64,000 nt of DNA. Origin: Pseudomonadota bacterium (GTDB lineage Bacteria; Pseudomonadota; Gammaproteobacteria; Burkholderiales; Burkholderiaceae_B). The DNA is taken from contig JAEWHK010000072.1 in assembly GCA_023387815.1 (NCBI GenBank), positions 1 through 64,000 of the forward strand, written 5' to 3'. This document shows positions 1 to 9,631 of the stretch, in pieces. Made by a program: the position numbers and the translations under genes. The notes under the pieces are model-generated. The model worked only from the letters and a program-made list of their open reading frames with translations. It made no database searches and was not told where the DNA came from. Numbering within the stretch: position 1 is the first letter of the stretch; every line of letters begins with the position of its first letter.

Positions 1-2199
1 ATCGCCTATCGCAAAACACAGGTTGTTAACTGGGATCCGGTAGATCAGACCGTACTGGCCAATGAACAGGTCATCGACGGACGCGGCTGGCGCTCTGGCG
101 CACCGGTAGAGAAGCGCGAAATTCCGGGCTACTATCTGCGCATTACCGATTATGCCGAAGAGTTGCTGGATCAGGTTTCCAACAATCTGCCGGGCTGGCC
201 GGAACGGGTCCGCCTGATGCAGGAAAACTGGCTGGGTAAAAGCGAAGGGGTTCGTTTTGCATTCACGCACAACATTCGTGATGCGCAAGGCAATCTGATC
301 CAGGACGGGCGCATGTATGTGTTCACTACGCGGGCCGACACCATTATGGGTGTTACGTTCTGTGCCGTCGCGCCCGAGCACCCGCTGGCCACCCATGCGG
401 CGGCCGGCAATCCTGAACTGGCTGCCTTTATCGAAAAGTGCAAACTGGGTGGCACCACCGAAGCCGAAATGGCGACCCGTGAAAAAGAAGGGATGCCTGC
501 CGGACTGACCGTGGTTCATCCGATTACCGGCGAAGACGTCCAGATCTGGGTTGGTAATTACGTGCTCATGAGCTACGGCGATGGTGCGGTCATGGGCGTC
601 CCCGCGCATGACGAACGCGATTTTGCCTTCGCCCTCAAATATGACCTGCCCATCCGTCAGGTGGTACAGGTACCTGGCAAGACTTTCAGCGACACAGAAT
701 GGCAGGAATGGTACGGTGACAAACAGCAGGGAAGCGTTGTCAATTCCGGCCAGTTTGATGGCATGAGCTTTCGCGAGGCGGTTGATGCCGTCGCGACCGT
801 ACTGGCCGAAAAAGGCCTGGGCGAGAAACAGACCACCTGGCGTCTGCGCGACTGGGGCATTTCGCGCCAGCGCTATTGGGGCACCCCCATTCCGATTATC
901 CATTGCGAAAGCTGTGGCCCTGTCCCTGTGCCCGAAGCAGATCTTCCCGTGAAGCTTCCCGAGAATCTGATTCCGGACGGCAGCGGCAACCCGCTGGCCA
1001 AAGACGAGGCATTCCTGTCATGTACCTGCCCTTCCTGCGGCAAGCCGGCAAAGCGTGAAACAGACACCATGGATACCTTTGTGGATTCCTCCTGGTATTT
1101 CATGCGCTACACCTCGCCTGGCAACGACACTGCCATGGTCGACCAGCGCAATGACTACTGGATGCCCATGGACCAGTACATCGGCGGCATTGAACATGCC
1201 GTTCTGCACCTGCTCTATGCCCGCTTCTGGACCAAGGTGATGCGCGACCTCGGGCTGCTCAAATTCGACGAGCCGTTTACACGCCTGCTGTGTCAGGGCA
1301 TGGTGCTCAACCATATTTATTCACGCCGCACACCACAGGGCGCCATTGAGTATTTCTGGCCTGAAGAAGTGTCCAATACCTACGACGAGAAAGGCGCAAT
1401 TACCGGTGCCACCCTGAAGAGTGACGGTTCGGCCATCCAGTATGGCGGTGTGGGCACCATGTCCAAATCCAAGAACAACGGCGTAGATCCCCAAGCGCTG
1501 ATCGACACCATGGGTGCCGATACAGCACGGCTTTTTGTGATGTTTGCCAGCCCGCCTGAGCAGACCCTGGAGTGGTCTGATTCCGGCGTAGACGGCTCGC
1601 ACCGCTTCCTGCGTCGCCTGTGGTCCATTACACAGGGACTGAAAGCCCGTATTCTTGCGGCCCCGGCCGATGCACAGGATTTCAGCCAGGCCAGCAAAGC
1701 CGTCAAAGACCTGCGTCTTCAGGCCTATTCACTGCTGCGTCAGGCTGATTACGACTATGAGCGCATTCAGTACAATACCGTTGTCTCGGCCAATATGAAG
1801 CTACTCAACGCGATTGATGGTGCCAACCTCCCCGAAGGCGCACTGGAAGACGCAGCCCTGCGGGAAGTGACAGGCATCCTGATACGCATGCTCTATCCTG
1901 TTGTACCTCATATCACCTGGCACCTGTGGAATGATCTGGGTTACGTGAAACAGTATGGTGATTTGCTGGACGCACCCTGGCCTCAGGTTGACGAAGCCGC
2001 ACTGGTTGCCGACGAGATCGAGCTCATGCTGCAGATCAACGGTAAACTGCGCGGCTCCATCCAGATACCCAATGGGGCCGATCGCGAGCATATCGAATCC
2101 GTTGCCCGGGCACATCCCTCACTGGAAAAATTCCTGGAAGGACGTCCGCCGAAACGTGTTATCGTGGTTCCCGGAAAACTCGTCAATATTGTTGGTTAA
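1..2199 (+). CDS. leuS: Leucyl-tRNA synthetase, 5' end cut off by the window
   Basis: Class Ia aminoacyl-tRNA synthetase that charges tRNA-Leu with leucine in the cytoplasm. The reading frame is open from base 1, so about 732 residues are present out of a usual 860-890; the N-terminal catalytic part with the HIGH motif lies upstream of the window. Visible parts are the CP1 editing domain (the region with GVPAHDERD), the zinc-knuckle-like cysteines (CESCGP, CPSCGK), the KMSKS loop (TMSKSKNNGVDP) and the anticodon-binding and C-terminal domains, with a typical end (VIVVPGKLVNIV). The next gene, lptE, starts 19 bp after the stop, which is the usual order in betaproteobacteria. Confidence 0.97.
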   Translation: MAYRKTQVVNWDPVDQTVLANEQVIDGRGWRSGAPVEKREIPGYYLRITDYAEELLDQVSNNLPGWPERVRLMQENWLGKSEGVRFAFTHNIRDAQGNLIQDGRMYVFTTRADTIMGVTFCAVAPEHPLATHAAAGNPELAAFIEKCKLGGTTEAEMATREKEGMPAGLTVVHPITGEDVQIWVGNYVLMSYGDGAVMGVPAHDERDFAFALKYDLPIRQVVQVPGKTFSDTEWQEWYGDKQQGSVVNSGQFDGMSFREAVDAVATVLAEKGLGEKQTTWRLRDWGISRQRYWGTPIPIIHCESCGPVPVPEADLPVKLPENLIPDGSGNPLAKDEAFLSCTCPSCGKPAKRETDTMDTFVDSSWYFMRYTSPGNDTAMVDQRNDYWMPMDQYIGGIEHAVLHLLYARFWTKVMRDLGLLKFDEPFTRLLCQGMVLNHIYSRRTPQGAIEYFWPEEVSNTYDEKGAITGATLKSDGSAIQYGGVGTMSKSKNNGVDPQALIDTMGADTARLFVMFASPPEQTLEWSDSGVDGSHRFLRRLWSITQGLKARILAAPADAQDFSQASKAVKDLRLQAYSLLRQADYDYERIQYNTVVSANMKLLNAIDGANLPEGALEDAALREVTGILIRMLYPVVPHITWHLWNDLGYVKQYGDLLDAPWPQVDEAALVADEIELMLQINGKLRGSIQIPNGADREHIESVARAHPSLEKFLEGRPPKRVIVVPGKLVNIVG

Positions 2200-2218
2200 T
2201 TTTCAGCAGGTAAACACC

Positions 2219-2788
2219 ATGGTGTACTCAACTCAATCCTTGCGCTGGTTTCAGGCCCTGACAGCGGTTGTCCTGCTGGGCATTCTGCTGGTAGGCTGCG
2301 GCTTTAAACTGCGCGGAGAGAAACCACTGCCGTTTACAACGATGTACACCAATATCGACGCCAACTCCCGTTTCGGTGCTTACCTGCGCCGTTCGCTCAA
2401 GGCGAGCTCCCCGGCGTTGAATTTTGTTGAGAAGACAGACAATGCTCAGGTCGTGCTGTCCCAGCTGGAAAAAACCCAGTCCCAGCGCGAGGTGTCACTC
2501 AATTCTCAGGGTCAGGTTGAGGAATACGAACTGACGTTACGTCTGACCTTCCAGCTGGCAACGCCCGCCGGACAATTATTGATTCCGCCGTCTACGCTGA
2601 CGGCCTCGCGTACCCTGCCTTATGATGAAGCCAATGCGCAGGCGAAGGCACAGGAAATGGTCTCGCTCTATCAGGACATGGAGTCGCTCATGGTCGGGCA
2701 GCTGGTTCGCCGAATCAGTTCCGATGACGTCATCAACGGTTATAACCAGGGCGCAACCACGCCAGCAAACGCACAGTACGTGCAGTAA
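2219..2788 (+). CDS. lptE: LPS-assembly lipoprotein LptE
   Basis: Outer-membrane lipoprotein that plugs and assembles the LptD barrel for lipopolysaccharide export. The ATG at 2219 gives 189 residues: a hydrophobic signal peptide, a lipobox ending LLVGC at about residue 25, then the family start GFKLRG. The open frame extends further upstream into leuS, but that part is antisense-like noise in another frame; the ATG just before the signal peptide is the sensible start. It sits between leuS and holA, the conserved position for this gene. Confidence 0.92.
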   Translation: MVYSTQSLRWFQALTAVVLLGILLVGCGFKLRGEKPLPFTTMYTNIDANSRFGAYLRRSLKASSPALNFVEKTDNAQVVLSQLEKTQSQREVSLNSQGQVEEYELTLRLTFQLATPAGQLLIPPSTLTASRTLPYDEANAQAKAQEMVSLYQDMESLMVGQLVRRISSDDVINGYNQGATTPANAQYVQ

Positions 2789-2793
2789 GTGCA

Positions 2794-3855
2794 ATGGCAT
2801 CGCAAAATCCGGCATATGAACGATTCATTTCCGATCTGTCCCGGTCGGATGCCTCATTGCATCCGCTCTATGTCATCTGCGGTGATGAACTGCTCCTGCG
2901 CAATGAAGCACTGGATGCACTGCGCGCTGCATGTCGTCAGCAGGGCTACACAGAACGAGTGTCACTCAGCCTGACGGCTACCGGCCCCTGGAATGTGATT
3001 GAGGAAAATACCCAATCCATTTCCCTGTTCGGTGACAAAAAGCTGATGGAAATCGAACTGGCAACAGGCAAGCCAGGCAAGGCGGGTGCAGATGCACTTA
3101 CGTCCCTGGCAACGCGCGCAGCCAATCAGGATCTTGCCGATATTTCCATTGTCCTGATTCTGCCCCGGGCAGACAAAACAATGTCGTCGGCCAAATGGTT
3201 CACCGCCGTCACGCAGCACGCCGTGGTTGTCAACACGCCAATGATCGGTCGTGACCAACTGCCGGCGTGGATACAGGCCCGGTTAAAGAAGCAGAAACAG
3301 CGTGCCGATGCAGCAACACTTGCCTGGATCACCGATAAGGTCGAAGGCAATCTGCTGGCCGCGCATCAGGAAATCCTCAAACTGGGCCTGCAGTATCCGG
3401 AAGGCGAATTGACGCTGGAAGAAGTGGAAAATGCGGTGCTGGATGTCAGCCGCTACAATGTCTTTGATATGAGTCAGGCCATTTTGCGTGGCGATGGCCA
3501 GCGTGCGCTCAAGGTACTGCACGGGCTGCAGGCGGAAGGCGAAGCATTGCCGATGGTACTGGGCCTGCTGACGTATGACATCCGTAATCTTTACACGCTT
3601 GCCCAGGCAAGGCAGAATGGACATAATCCGCGCAATATGACGCGCAAGCTGGGGCTATTTCCACCCAAGGATCAGCTCATTCTCAATACACTGGACAGGC
3701 TGCCCTTCTCCCAGATTATGGGGCTTGTGCAGCACGCCCACGACATTGACCGGCTGTTCAAGGGCTTCCCGGCAGACGGCAGACTTACCGACCCCTGGCA
3801 GGAAATGGCCAGACTGGTCCTGCGGATGGCAGATGTCACCGCCACTACTCACTGA
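2794..3855 (+). CDS. holA: DNA polymerase III subunit delta
   Basis: Delta subunit of the clamp loader, which opens the beta clamp during loading on primed DNA. The 353 residues match the family's usual length and show its early LYVICGDELLL-type signature and the conserved Arg/Asp-rich AAA-like region (YDIRNLYTLAQAR). The start is 5 bp after the lptE stop, so the two genes are probably cotranscribed. Assignment rests on sequence and on the leuS-lptE-holA-proA order. Confidence 0.93.
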   Translation: MASQNPAYERFISDLSRSDASLHPLYVICGDELLLRNEALDALRAACRQQGYTERVSLSLTATGPWNVIEENTQSISLFGDKKLMEIELATGKPGKAGADALTSLATRAANQDLADISIVLILPRADKTMSSAKWFTAVTQHAVVVNTPMIGRDQLPAWIQARLKKQKQRADAATLAWITDKVEGNLLAAHQEILKLGLQYPEGELTLEEVENAVLDVSRYNVFDMSQAILRGDGQRALKVLHGLQAEGEALPMVLGLLTYDIRNLYTLAQARQNGHNPRNMTRKLGLFPPKDQLILNTLDRLPFSQIMGLVQHAHDIDRLFKGFPADGRLTDPWQEMARLVLRMADVTATTH

Positions 3856-3862
3856 TTGAATC

Positions 3863-5143
3863 ATGACAACCGAAAACCGTATTTCTTCTGATCTTCAAGC
3901 GCAAATGCTGGTCTGTGGTCAACAGGCCAAAGCCGCGGCGCGTGAGCTGATGCGCGCAGATGACAAACAAAAGTCTGCAGCGCTGCTGCACATTGCAACA
4001 AGACTGGAAGCGCAGGCCGACATGCTCAAGTCAGAAAATGCGCTGGATCTGCAACAGGCCCGTGAAAATGGCCTGGAACCAGCCATGATCGATCGCCTGA
4101 CACTGTCAGATAAAACCCTGAGTCTGATGGCTACCGGTCTGAGGCAGATTGCTGCGCTCGAAGACCCGGTAGGCAGCCGCAGCGAAACCAAAATCCGCCC
4201 CAACGGCATGCGGGTATCAAAAATGCGCATCCCACTAGGTGTCATCGGCATTATCTACGAATCGCGTCCGAACGTGACCGTGGACGCGGCAGCCCTGTGT
4301 CTTAAATCCGGGAATGCCGTTATCCTGCGCGGGGGCAGCGAAGCCTTCCGTTCCAATCAGGCGCTGGGAAAAATCATTCACGAAGGTCTGGTGCATGCCG
4401 GTTTGCCTGTCCATGCTGTGCAAACGCTCAATACAACAGACCGCGCCGCTGTCGGTCACCTGATCACCATGAACGACTACGTTGACGTGATCATTCCACG
4501 CGGCGGCAAGGGTCTGATCAAACGCCTGGAAGCCGACGCAACGGTGCCCATGATTCGGCATCTTGATGGTAACTGTCATGTCTATGTGGATCGCGATGCC
4601 AATCTGCAGATGGCGCATGATGTGGCCTTTCAGGCCAAGACCTACCGCTACGGCGTCTGTGGCTCCATGGAAACCCTGCTGGTTCATCAGGACGTTGCCC
4701 AACAGCTGCTGCCTGGCCTGGGCGCGGCCTATATTGAAAAAGGCGTGGAACTGCGTGGCTGTGAGCGCACAAGACAATGGATTCCTCAGGCTACTGAAGC
4801 CACCGATGAAGACTGGGCCACAGAATACCTCGCGCCCATCCTGGCTATTCGCGTGGTCGACTCGATTGATGACGCCATGACGCATATTGCACGCTGGAGT
4901 TCGGGTCATACCGAAGCCATCGTGACAGACAGCCTGACGGCAGCTAACCGATTCCAGCGTGAAGTGGACTCCAGTTCCGTCTACGTGAATCTGCCCACCG
5001 TGTTTGCTGACGGATTTGAATACGGACTGGGTGCCGAGATCGGCATTTCCACCAACCGTCTTCATGCGCGAGGACCGGTAGGTCTGGAAGGACTCACCAC
5101 CTATAAGTGGGTTCTCGAAGGCAACGGCCAGTTACGCGGATAA
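3863..5143 (+). CDS. proA: Glutamate-5-semialdehyde dehydrogenase (gamma-glutamyl phosphate reductase)
   Basis: Second step of proline synthesis: NADPH-dependent reduction of gamma-glutamyl phosphate. The 426 residues are a full-length ProA of the aldehyde dehydrogenase superfamily, with the family blocks PLGVIGIIYESRPNV, SGNAVILRGGSEA, the catalytic cysteine region (YRYGVCGSMETLLVH) and the end GLEGLTTYKWVLEGNGQ. It starts 7 bp after holA. proB is not nearby, as is common in this group. Confidence 0.96.
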   Translation: MTTENRISSDLQAQMLVCGQQAKAAARELMRADDKQKSAALLHIATRLEAQADMLKSENALDLQQARENGLEPAMIDRLTLSDKTLSLMATGLRQIAALEDPVGSRSETKIRPNGMRVSKMRIPLGVIGIIYESRPNVTVDAAALCLKSGNAVILRGGSEAFRSNQALGKIIHEGLVHAGLPVHAVQTLNTTDRAAVGHLITMNDYVDVIIPRGGKGLIKRLEADATVPMIRHLDGNCHVYVDRDANLQMAHDVAFQAKTYRYGVCGSMETLLVHQDVAQQLLPGLGAAYIEKGVELRGCERTRQWIPQATEATDEDWATEYLAPILAIRVVDSIDDAMTHIARWSSGHTEAIVTDSLTAANRFQREVDSSSVYVNLPTVFADGFEYGLGAEIGISTNRLHARGPVGLEGLTTYKWVLEGNGQLRG

Positions 5144-5148
5144 GCCAC

Positions 5149-5568
5149 ATGCTCTGGATCAAATCCCTTCATATCGTTTTTGTGGTTGCCTGGTTTGCCG
5201 GGCTGTTTTATCTGCCACGGATCTTTGTCAACCTGGCCCAGCAGCCCCAGGACGGGCCCGTCTACCCTGTATTGCTGGGCATGGCGCGCCGTCTGCTTCG
5301 TTTTACCACCATGCTGGCGGTTCCTGCCGTTGCCTTCGGACTTGTACTAATGCTGTACTACCGCATTGGCCTGAGCAACGGCTGGCTACACGCGAAATTG
5401 CTTTTCGTACTGCTGATTATCGGCTACCATCACGCCTGTTCCCGGATCTACAAAAAATTTGAACAGGGCCGCAACCAGCGCGACCATGTGTTTTATCGCT
5501 GGTTCAATGAAGTACCGGTTTTGCTATTGCTGGTGGTGGTGATCCTGGTGGTCACCAAACCCTTCTGA
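5149..5568 (+). CDS. HemJ-like / CopD-family integral membrane protein
   Basis: A 139-residue membrane protein with about four transmembrane helices. The opening, MLWIKSLHIVFVVAWFAGLFY then LPR, is the signature of the HemJ family (protoporphyrinogen IX oxidase, haem synthesis), which databases often label CopD family. The invariant histidine of the first helix is present. The ATG at 5149 is chosen over one at 5107 because it begins at the family signature and does not run inside proA. It is 5 bp from proA and 11 bp from the next gene. The HemJ activity is an inference from family resemblance. Confidence 0.75.
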   Translation: MLWIKSLHIVFVVAWFAGLFYLPRIFVNLAQQPQDGPVYPVLLGMARRLLRFTTMLAVPAVAFGLVLMLYYRIGLSNGWLHAKLLFVLLIIGYHHACSRIYKKFEQGRNQRDHVFYRWFNEVPVLLLLVVVILVVTKPF

Positions 5569-5579
5569 CAGGCCAGACC

Positions 5580-7130
5580 ATGACCGATGACAATACCCCT
5601 TCCAACCGCAAGAAACTGAGTCTTCGCGCCGGCACACGCGACTCTGCAGGCGAGAGCGAAAAGCCTCGCGTGCGCTCGGGTGCCCGTGCGCGCACCGTTG
5701 CACAGAACAGACTGCGTGCAGGCGAACCTGCAAAACCGGCAGCAAAACCGCGACGTGGGTTGCCGGCCATGCCACGCGTCCCCGGAGATACGCCATCACC
5801 TGAACGGACAGCGCGGACCGCAAGACCCTCATCCTCAACTCGAACAGAAGATCGCGCCAAGTCCGTTAGCCGCCGCGCTGGCACCGGCGCAGAACGGTTC
5901 GCCCGTCAGGATACGCCACGTTCACGTCCCGCGCAGGAAAAACGCAGGGCAGATGCGCCGTCTCACCGTCCCTCTTCACGTCTTACCGAAACCTTCCGGA
6001 TTTTTGCGCCCTGCCCGCAAGGGCTGGAGGAAATACTCTGCGAAGAAATGCAGGCACTGGGCTTTGACAGCGTGCAGAAAGGCCGTGCCGGCTGTTCCTT
6101 TGAAACGGACTGGGCCGGCGTTCTGCGCGCCAATCTGTATTCTCGACTGGCAACCCGGATTCTGGTTCAGGTAGCACATGGCCTGGTGCTCAAGGAAGAC
6201 GACATTTACGAGCTGGCTTATGACGTTCCCTGGGAACGCTGGTTTGGCGCCGAGCATACGCTGCGTGTCGATACCTCAGCCATTCAGAGCCCCATGAAAA
6301 GCCTGATGTTCTGCAATCTGAAGGCCAAGGACGGGATTTGTGACCGTCTGCGGGATCGAGAAGGCGAGCGCCCGAGTATCGACACCGTCAGACCCGATGC
6401 CCGTGTCCACCTCTTTCTGACGCGCGATTCAGGCACGCTCTATCTGGACACGTCCGGCGAATCCCTGTTCAAGCGCGGCTGGCGGCTGGACAAGGGAGAG
6501 GCGCCGCTACGTGAAAACCTGGCTGCAGGTATTCTGGCCTTGTCAGGCTGGGATCCGTCACAGCCCCTTCTTGACCCATTCTGCGGCAGCGGAACAATCC
6601 TGATCGAGGCAGCCTGGATTGCCCAAGGTGTTCCGCCTGGCATTTCCCGTCCCTTTGGCTTTGAACGCCTGCGCAATGCCGATGCCCGTCAGTGGTCACG
6701 ACTCAAGGAAGACGCCTTCAGCCGCATTGCACCCGCGCTGGAAACACCCCTTTTCGGTTGTGATCTGAATCCACACGCCATCGAAGCGGCCCGGGAAAAC
6801 CTGCAGCGCGCCAATCTGGCGCCTGACTCCATACAGTTTGCACGTGCCAATGCTCTGGATCTGCAACCGCCGGTCGATCATGGCTGGCTGGTGACCAACC
6901 CGCCCTATGGTGAACGACTGGACCAGCAGGACGACAGTTTCTGGCGCGACTGGTCTGCCTGCCTGAAGCAGGAATTTGCCGGCTGGCAGGTGCATATCAT
7001 TTCCAGCGATCTGGAACTGCCCGGAAAGCTGCGTCTGAAACCACGCCGTCGCACACCCCTGTACAATGGAGCGCTTGACTGCAGACTGTTCTCATTTGAA
7101 ATGGTCGCCGACAGTTACCGTAAACCCTGA
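5580..7130 (+). CDS. THUMP-domain 23S rRNA guanine-N2 methyltransferase, RlmL-like
   Basis: 516 residues. The first ~135 residues are a low-complexity Arg/Ala/Ser/Pro-rich tail, probably disordered. From about residue 137 the RlmL N-terminal half follows: a ferredoxin-like start (FRIFAPCPQGLEEIL), a THUMP domain and a class I SAM-dependent methyltransferase with DPFCGSGTILIEAAW and the NPPYGERL catalytic motif. E. coli RlmL is a fusion with RlmK; here only the RlmL part exists, which methylates G2445 in the homologue. The exact target base is inferred. The basic tail may bind RNA. Confidence 0.85.
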   Translation: MTDDNTPSNRKKLSLRAGTRDSAGESEKPRVRSGARARTVAQNRLRAGEPAKPAAKPRRGLPAMPRVPGDTPSPERTARTARPSSSTRTEDRAKSVSRRAGTGAERFARQDTPRSRPAQEKRRADAPSHRPSSRLTETFRIFAPCPQGLEEILCEEMQALGFDSVQKGRAGCSFETDWAGVLRANLYSRLATRILVQVAHGLVLKEDDIYELAYDVPWERWFGAEHTLRVDTSAIQSPMKSLMFCNLKAKDGICDRLRDREGERPSIDTVRPDARVHLFLTRDSGTLYLDTSGESLFKRGWRLDKGEAPLRENLAAGILALSGWDPSQPLLDPFCGSGTILIEAAWIAQGVPPGISRPFGFERLRNADARQWSRLKEDAFSRIAPALETPLFGCDLNPHAIEAARENLQRANLAPDSIQFARANALDLQPPVDHGWLVTNPPYGERLDQQDDSFWRDWSACLKQEFAGWQVHIISSDLELPGKLRLKPRRRTPLYNGALDCRLFSFEMVADSYRKP

Positions 7131-7140
7131 ACAATCAAGA

Positions 7141-7671
7141 ATGACATCTTCTGTTAACCCCGATGCGACCCGGACAATGGGCCGCCCCTCCCGGCTGCGC
7201 CTTTTTGCCTGCATGATGTATGAGGCCGTACTGCTGTTTGGCGTGGTCTTCTTCACCGATTATATTTTCGACACGCTGACGCAGAGCCGCAGCGGCCTGA
7301 CACTGCTGGGTCCGCGTCAGATTGTGCTGTTCGTGGCCATTGGTCTATATTTTGTACTGTGCTGGCGCAAGCACGGCCAGACGCTGCCCATGAAAACCTG
7401 GAATATTCGACTGACTGACCGCAGCGGCAACAAGCCCGCATTCGGCAAACTGCTGCTGCGCTACCTGCTGTGCTGGCCCATTCCGCTATTGGGTGCCTAT
7501 GTGGTCTATCTGGTCTCCAGGTCTTTGGGATGGCCCTCCGTCACCATGTTCATTGTGGTAACACCCTTTCTCAATTTTGTGTATAGCTGGTTTGACCGGG
7601 ACGGCCTGATGCTGCACGACAGGCTGGCCGGTACCCGGCTGGTCGATCTATCACGGACGACAATTCAATGA
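7141..7671 (+). CDS. RDD-family membrane protein
   Basis: A 176-residue membrane protein. The family signature is seen as PSRLRLFACMMYEAVL near the N-terminus and the paired Arg/Asp positions (LTDRSGNKP; DRLAGTRLVD) that name the RDD family, with about three or four transmembrane helices between them. RDD proteins are mostly of unknown transport-like function. The ATG at 7141 is 10 bp after the preceding stop; the upstream in-frame ATG at 7066 lies inside the methyltransferase gene. Its stop overlaps the next start (ATGA), implying translational coupling. Confidence 0.82.
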   Translation: MTSSVNPDATRTMGRPSRLRLFACMMYEAVLLFGVVFFTDYIFDTLTQSRSGLTLLGPRQIVLFVAIGLYFVLCWRKHGQTLPMKTWNIRLTDRSGNKPAFGKLLLRYLLCWPIPLLGAYVVYLVSRSLGWPSVTMFIVVTPFLNFVYSWFDRDGLMLHDRLAGTRLVDLSRTTIQ

Positions 7672-9095
7672 TAGAATCAGAAATCCATGGGCAGGACACT
7701 GAAATTTTTGTACGCAACCTGCCCTATTTCTTTAGCGCTCCCGAATCCCTTAGCCGCCTTATGACCGATCATTACTCGTCACTCTATCAATCTTTTGAAT
7801 GGCTGGTCCCCTCGGTATTCAATATAGCAGATGCCTGCTGTCACCGCTGGGCCTCCAGCCCGCATGAAGCCCGTCAGGTTGCCATCTACTTTGAAGACCA
7901 GGTGGGGCAGCTTACGCTGCTGACTTACGGGCAGCTGTCAGAGAAAGTCAATAAGCTGGCCAATGGCTTTATCCGCATGGGCATTCAGCCACAGGACCGT
8001 ATTGCCGTCGCCCTGCAGCACTCTGCCGAAAGCGCCATTACGCAATTGGCCGTGCTGACGGTGGGTGCCATTGTGGTTCCTCTGACTGCGTCGCTTACCA
8101 GTGCCGAATACGCAGAAAGACTGCATGACTCCCAGGCCCGGGTCGCCATTGTCGACAAACACTCAATTACAGCCCTGATTTCTGCGGTAGACAACCATTC
8201 TCCCGTCAAGCAGATCATCGGCATCCATACCGACGACGACCGGATCATTTCCTGGCGCACACTGCTGGCGCGCCAGCCCTCCACGTTCACACCGCACGTG
8301 GTCAGCGCCGCGACACCGGCCATCCTGATGTATCCGTCCCCCGCAGAGAATCAGCCGCTGCGCGGCGTTCTGCTGGATCACAGCTCGCTGATCGGCACAC
8401 TGCCCGGCTTTGTGGCATCGCAGAACTGGTTCCCCAAATCCAACGATATTTTCTGGACATCCTTCGACTGGAACACACCCAACGGACTGCTCAATGCCCT
8501 GTTGCCGACGCTTTATTTTGGCAAATCCATCGTGGGCTGCCCCGCTGGCCGGACCATTCCAAGGCTGTTTACGCTGCTTGAACATTATCAGATCACCAAT
8601 ATTCATGCCTCCGGTCAGGATCTGCGACGCATACGCGATTATCCTGATTCACTGGAAGAATTTGAACTGGCCATCCGCAGTATCAGCTGCCTGGATACCG
8701 ACTACGACCCGGAACTGGGCGAGTGGGCCAAACGGCGCTTTAATGTGGATATCAACGTGGTTGCCGCGCCCCTGGGGTTTGGCTACATCATCGGAGAGAG
8801 CCAGGAAAAATGGGCACCGCGGGCAGGCAGTATGGGCCGCGTCTATCCCGGACACCGCATTGCCGTGATTGATGATGCCGGCAATCCGGTCAAAGCCGGC
8901 CAGAAAGGGCTGATTGCAGTCAATCGCACCGACAGGAATGACTATCCCGATCCGGCCATTGCGCTGCAATACTGGTCCGGCGCGCAAATCCATCCTTTGC
9001 AGGCAGAGCCTCAGGAATGGATACCCACCACCATTCGCGGACATATCGATAAAGACGGCTACGTCTGGCGTGACACCCAGGCCAGTGCCAGCTGA
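7668..9095 (+). CDS. Degenerate AMP-dependent synthetase/ligase homologue, probably not a working acyl-CoA synthetase
   Basis: 475 residues resembling the large N-terminal domain of acetyl/acyl-CoA synthetases (VPSVFNIADACCHRW; LTYGQLSEKVNKLANGF; GAIVVPLTASLTSAEY). The ATP-binding P-loop, normally TSGTTGxPKG, reads MYPSPAENQPLRG here, and the small C-terminal domain with the catalytic lysine is absent: the protein ends soon after the position of the hinge. The frame is intact and the gene overlaps the RDD gene by 4 bp, so it is expressed and conserved as a protein rather than an obvious pseudogene. An alternative start is the ATG at 7761, at which family similarity begins. Function unknown. 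Confidence 0.7.
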   Translation: MIESEIHGQDTEIFVRNLPYFFSAPESLSRLMTDHYSSLYQSFEWLVPSVFNIADACCHRWASSPHEARQVAIYFEDQVGQLTLLTYGQLSEKVNKLANGFIRMGIQPQDRIAVALQHSAESAITQLAVLTVGAIVVPLTASLTSAEYAERLHDSQARVAIVDKHSITALISAVDNHSPVKQIIGIHTDDDRIISWRTLLARQPSTFTPHVVSAATPAILMYPSPAENQPLRGVLLDHSSLIGTLPGFVASQNWFPKSNDIFWTSFDWNTPNGLLNALLPTLYFGKSIVGCPAGRTIPRLFTLLEHYQITNIHASGQDLRRIRDYPDSLEEFELAIRSISCLDTDYDPELGEWAKRRFNVDINVVAAPLGFGYIIGESQEKWAPRAGSMGRVYPGHRIAVIDDAGNPVKAGQKGLIAVNRTDRNDYPDPAIALQYWSGAQIHPLQAEPQEWIPTTIRGHIDKDGYVWRDTQASAS

Positions 9096-9109
9096 CAACA
9101 GGAGCAAAA

Positions 9110-9631
9110 ATGGCTGTGTATCAGATTGATGAACTGGTGCCCGACATCGATCCGAGCGCTTTCGTTTTCGAAAGCGCCACGGTCATCGGCAACGTCACGC
9201 TCGAAAAAGACGTGAGCGTCTGGGCCAACGTGGCCATTCGCGGCGACAATGCGCCCATACACATCAAGGAAGGCAGCAACGTCCAGGAAGGCAGCGTTCT
9301 GCACGTTGACGAAGGCGTGCCCCTGACCATAGAGAAAAACGTCACTGTGGGTCATCAGGCCATGCTGCACGGCTGTACCATCGGGGAAGGCTCCCTTATC
9401 GGTATGCAGGCCATTATCCTGAATAACGCCACCATCGGCAAAAACTGCATCATTGGTGCGGGTGCCATTGTGACCGAAGGCAAAGTCATTCCGGACGGCT
9501 CGCTCGTAATTGGCATCGGCAAAATCGCCCGTACCCTCAGCGATGAAGAAATTGCCAATATCCATAAAAATACTGCTCATTATGTCTGGCAGGGAAACCG
9601 TTATCGCAACGGACTCAAGCGCCTGGCATGA
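9110..9631 (+). CDS. Gamma-class carbonic anhydrase family protein (YrdA/PaaY type)
   Basis: 173 residues forming a left-handed beta-helix of hexapeptide repeats (GNVTLEKDVSVWANVAIRGD, then VQEGSVLHVDEG and VTVGHQAMLHGCTIG). The three metal-ligand histidines of the family are visible in LHVDEG and in GHQAMLHG. Proteins of this type bind zinc or iron; carbonic anhydrase activity is proven for only some members. An SD-like AGGAGC precedes the ATG. The stop overlaps the first ATG of hslO by 4 bp. Confidence 0.88.
   Translation: MAVYQIDELVPDIDPSAFVFESATVIGNVTLEKDVSVWANVAIRGDNAPIHIKEGSNVQEGSVLHVDEGVPLTIEKNVTVGHQAMLHGCTIGEGSLIGMQAIILNNATIGKNCIIGAGAIVTEGKVIPDGSLVIGIGKIARTLSDEEIANIHKNTAHYVWQGNRYRNGLKRLA

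Noticed and set aside
4235..5065. 276-codon minus-strand ORF
   Set aside because: Antisense shadow of proA.
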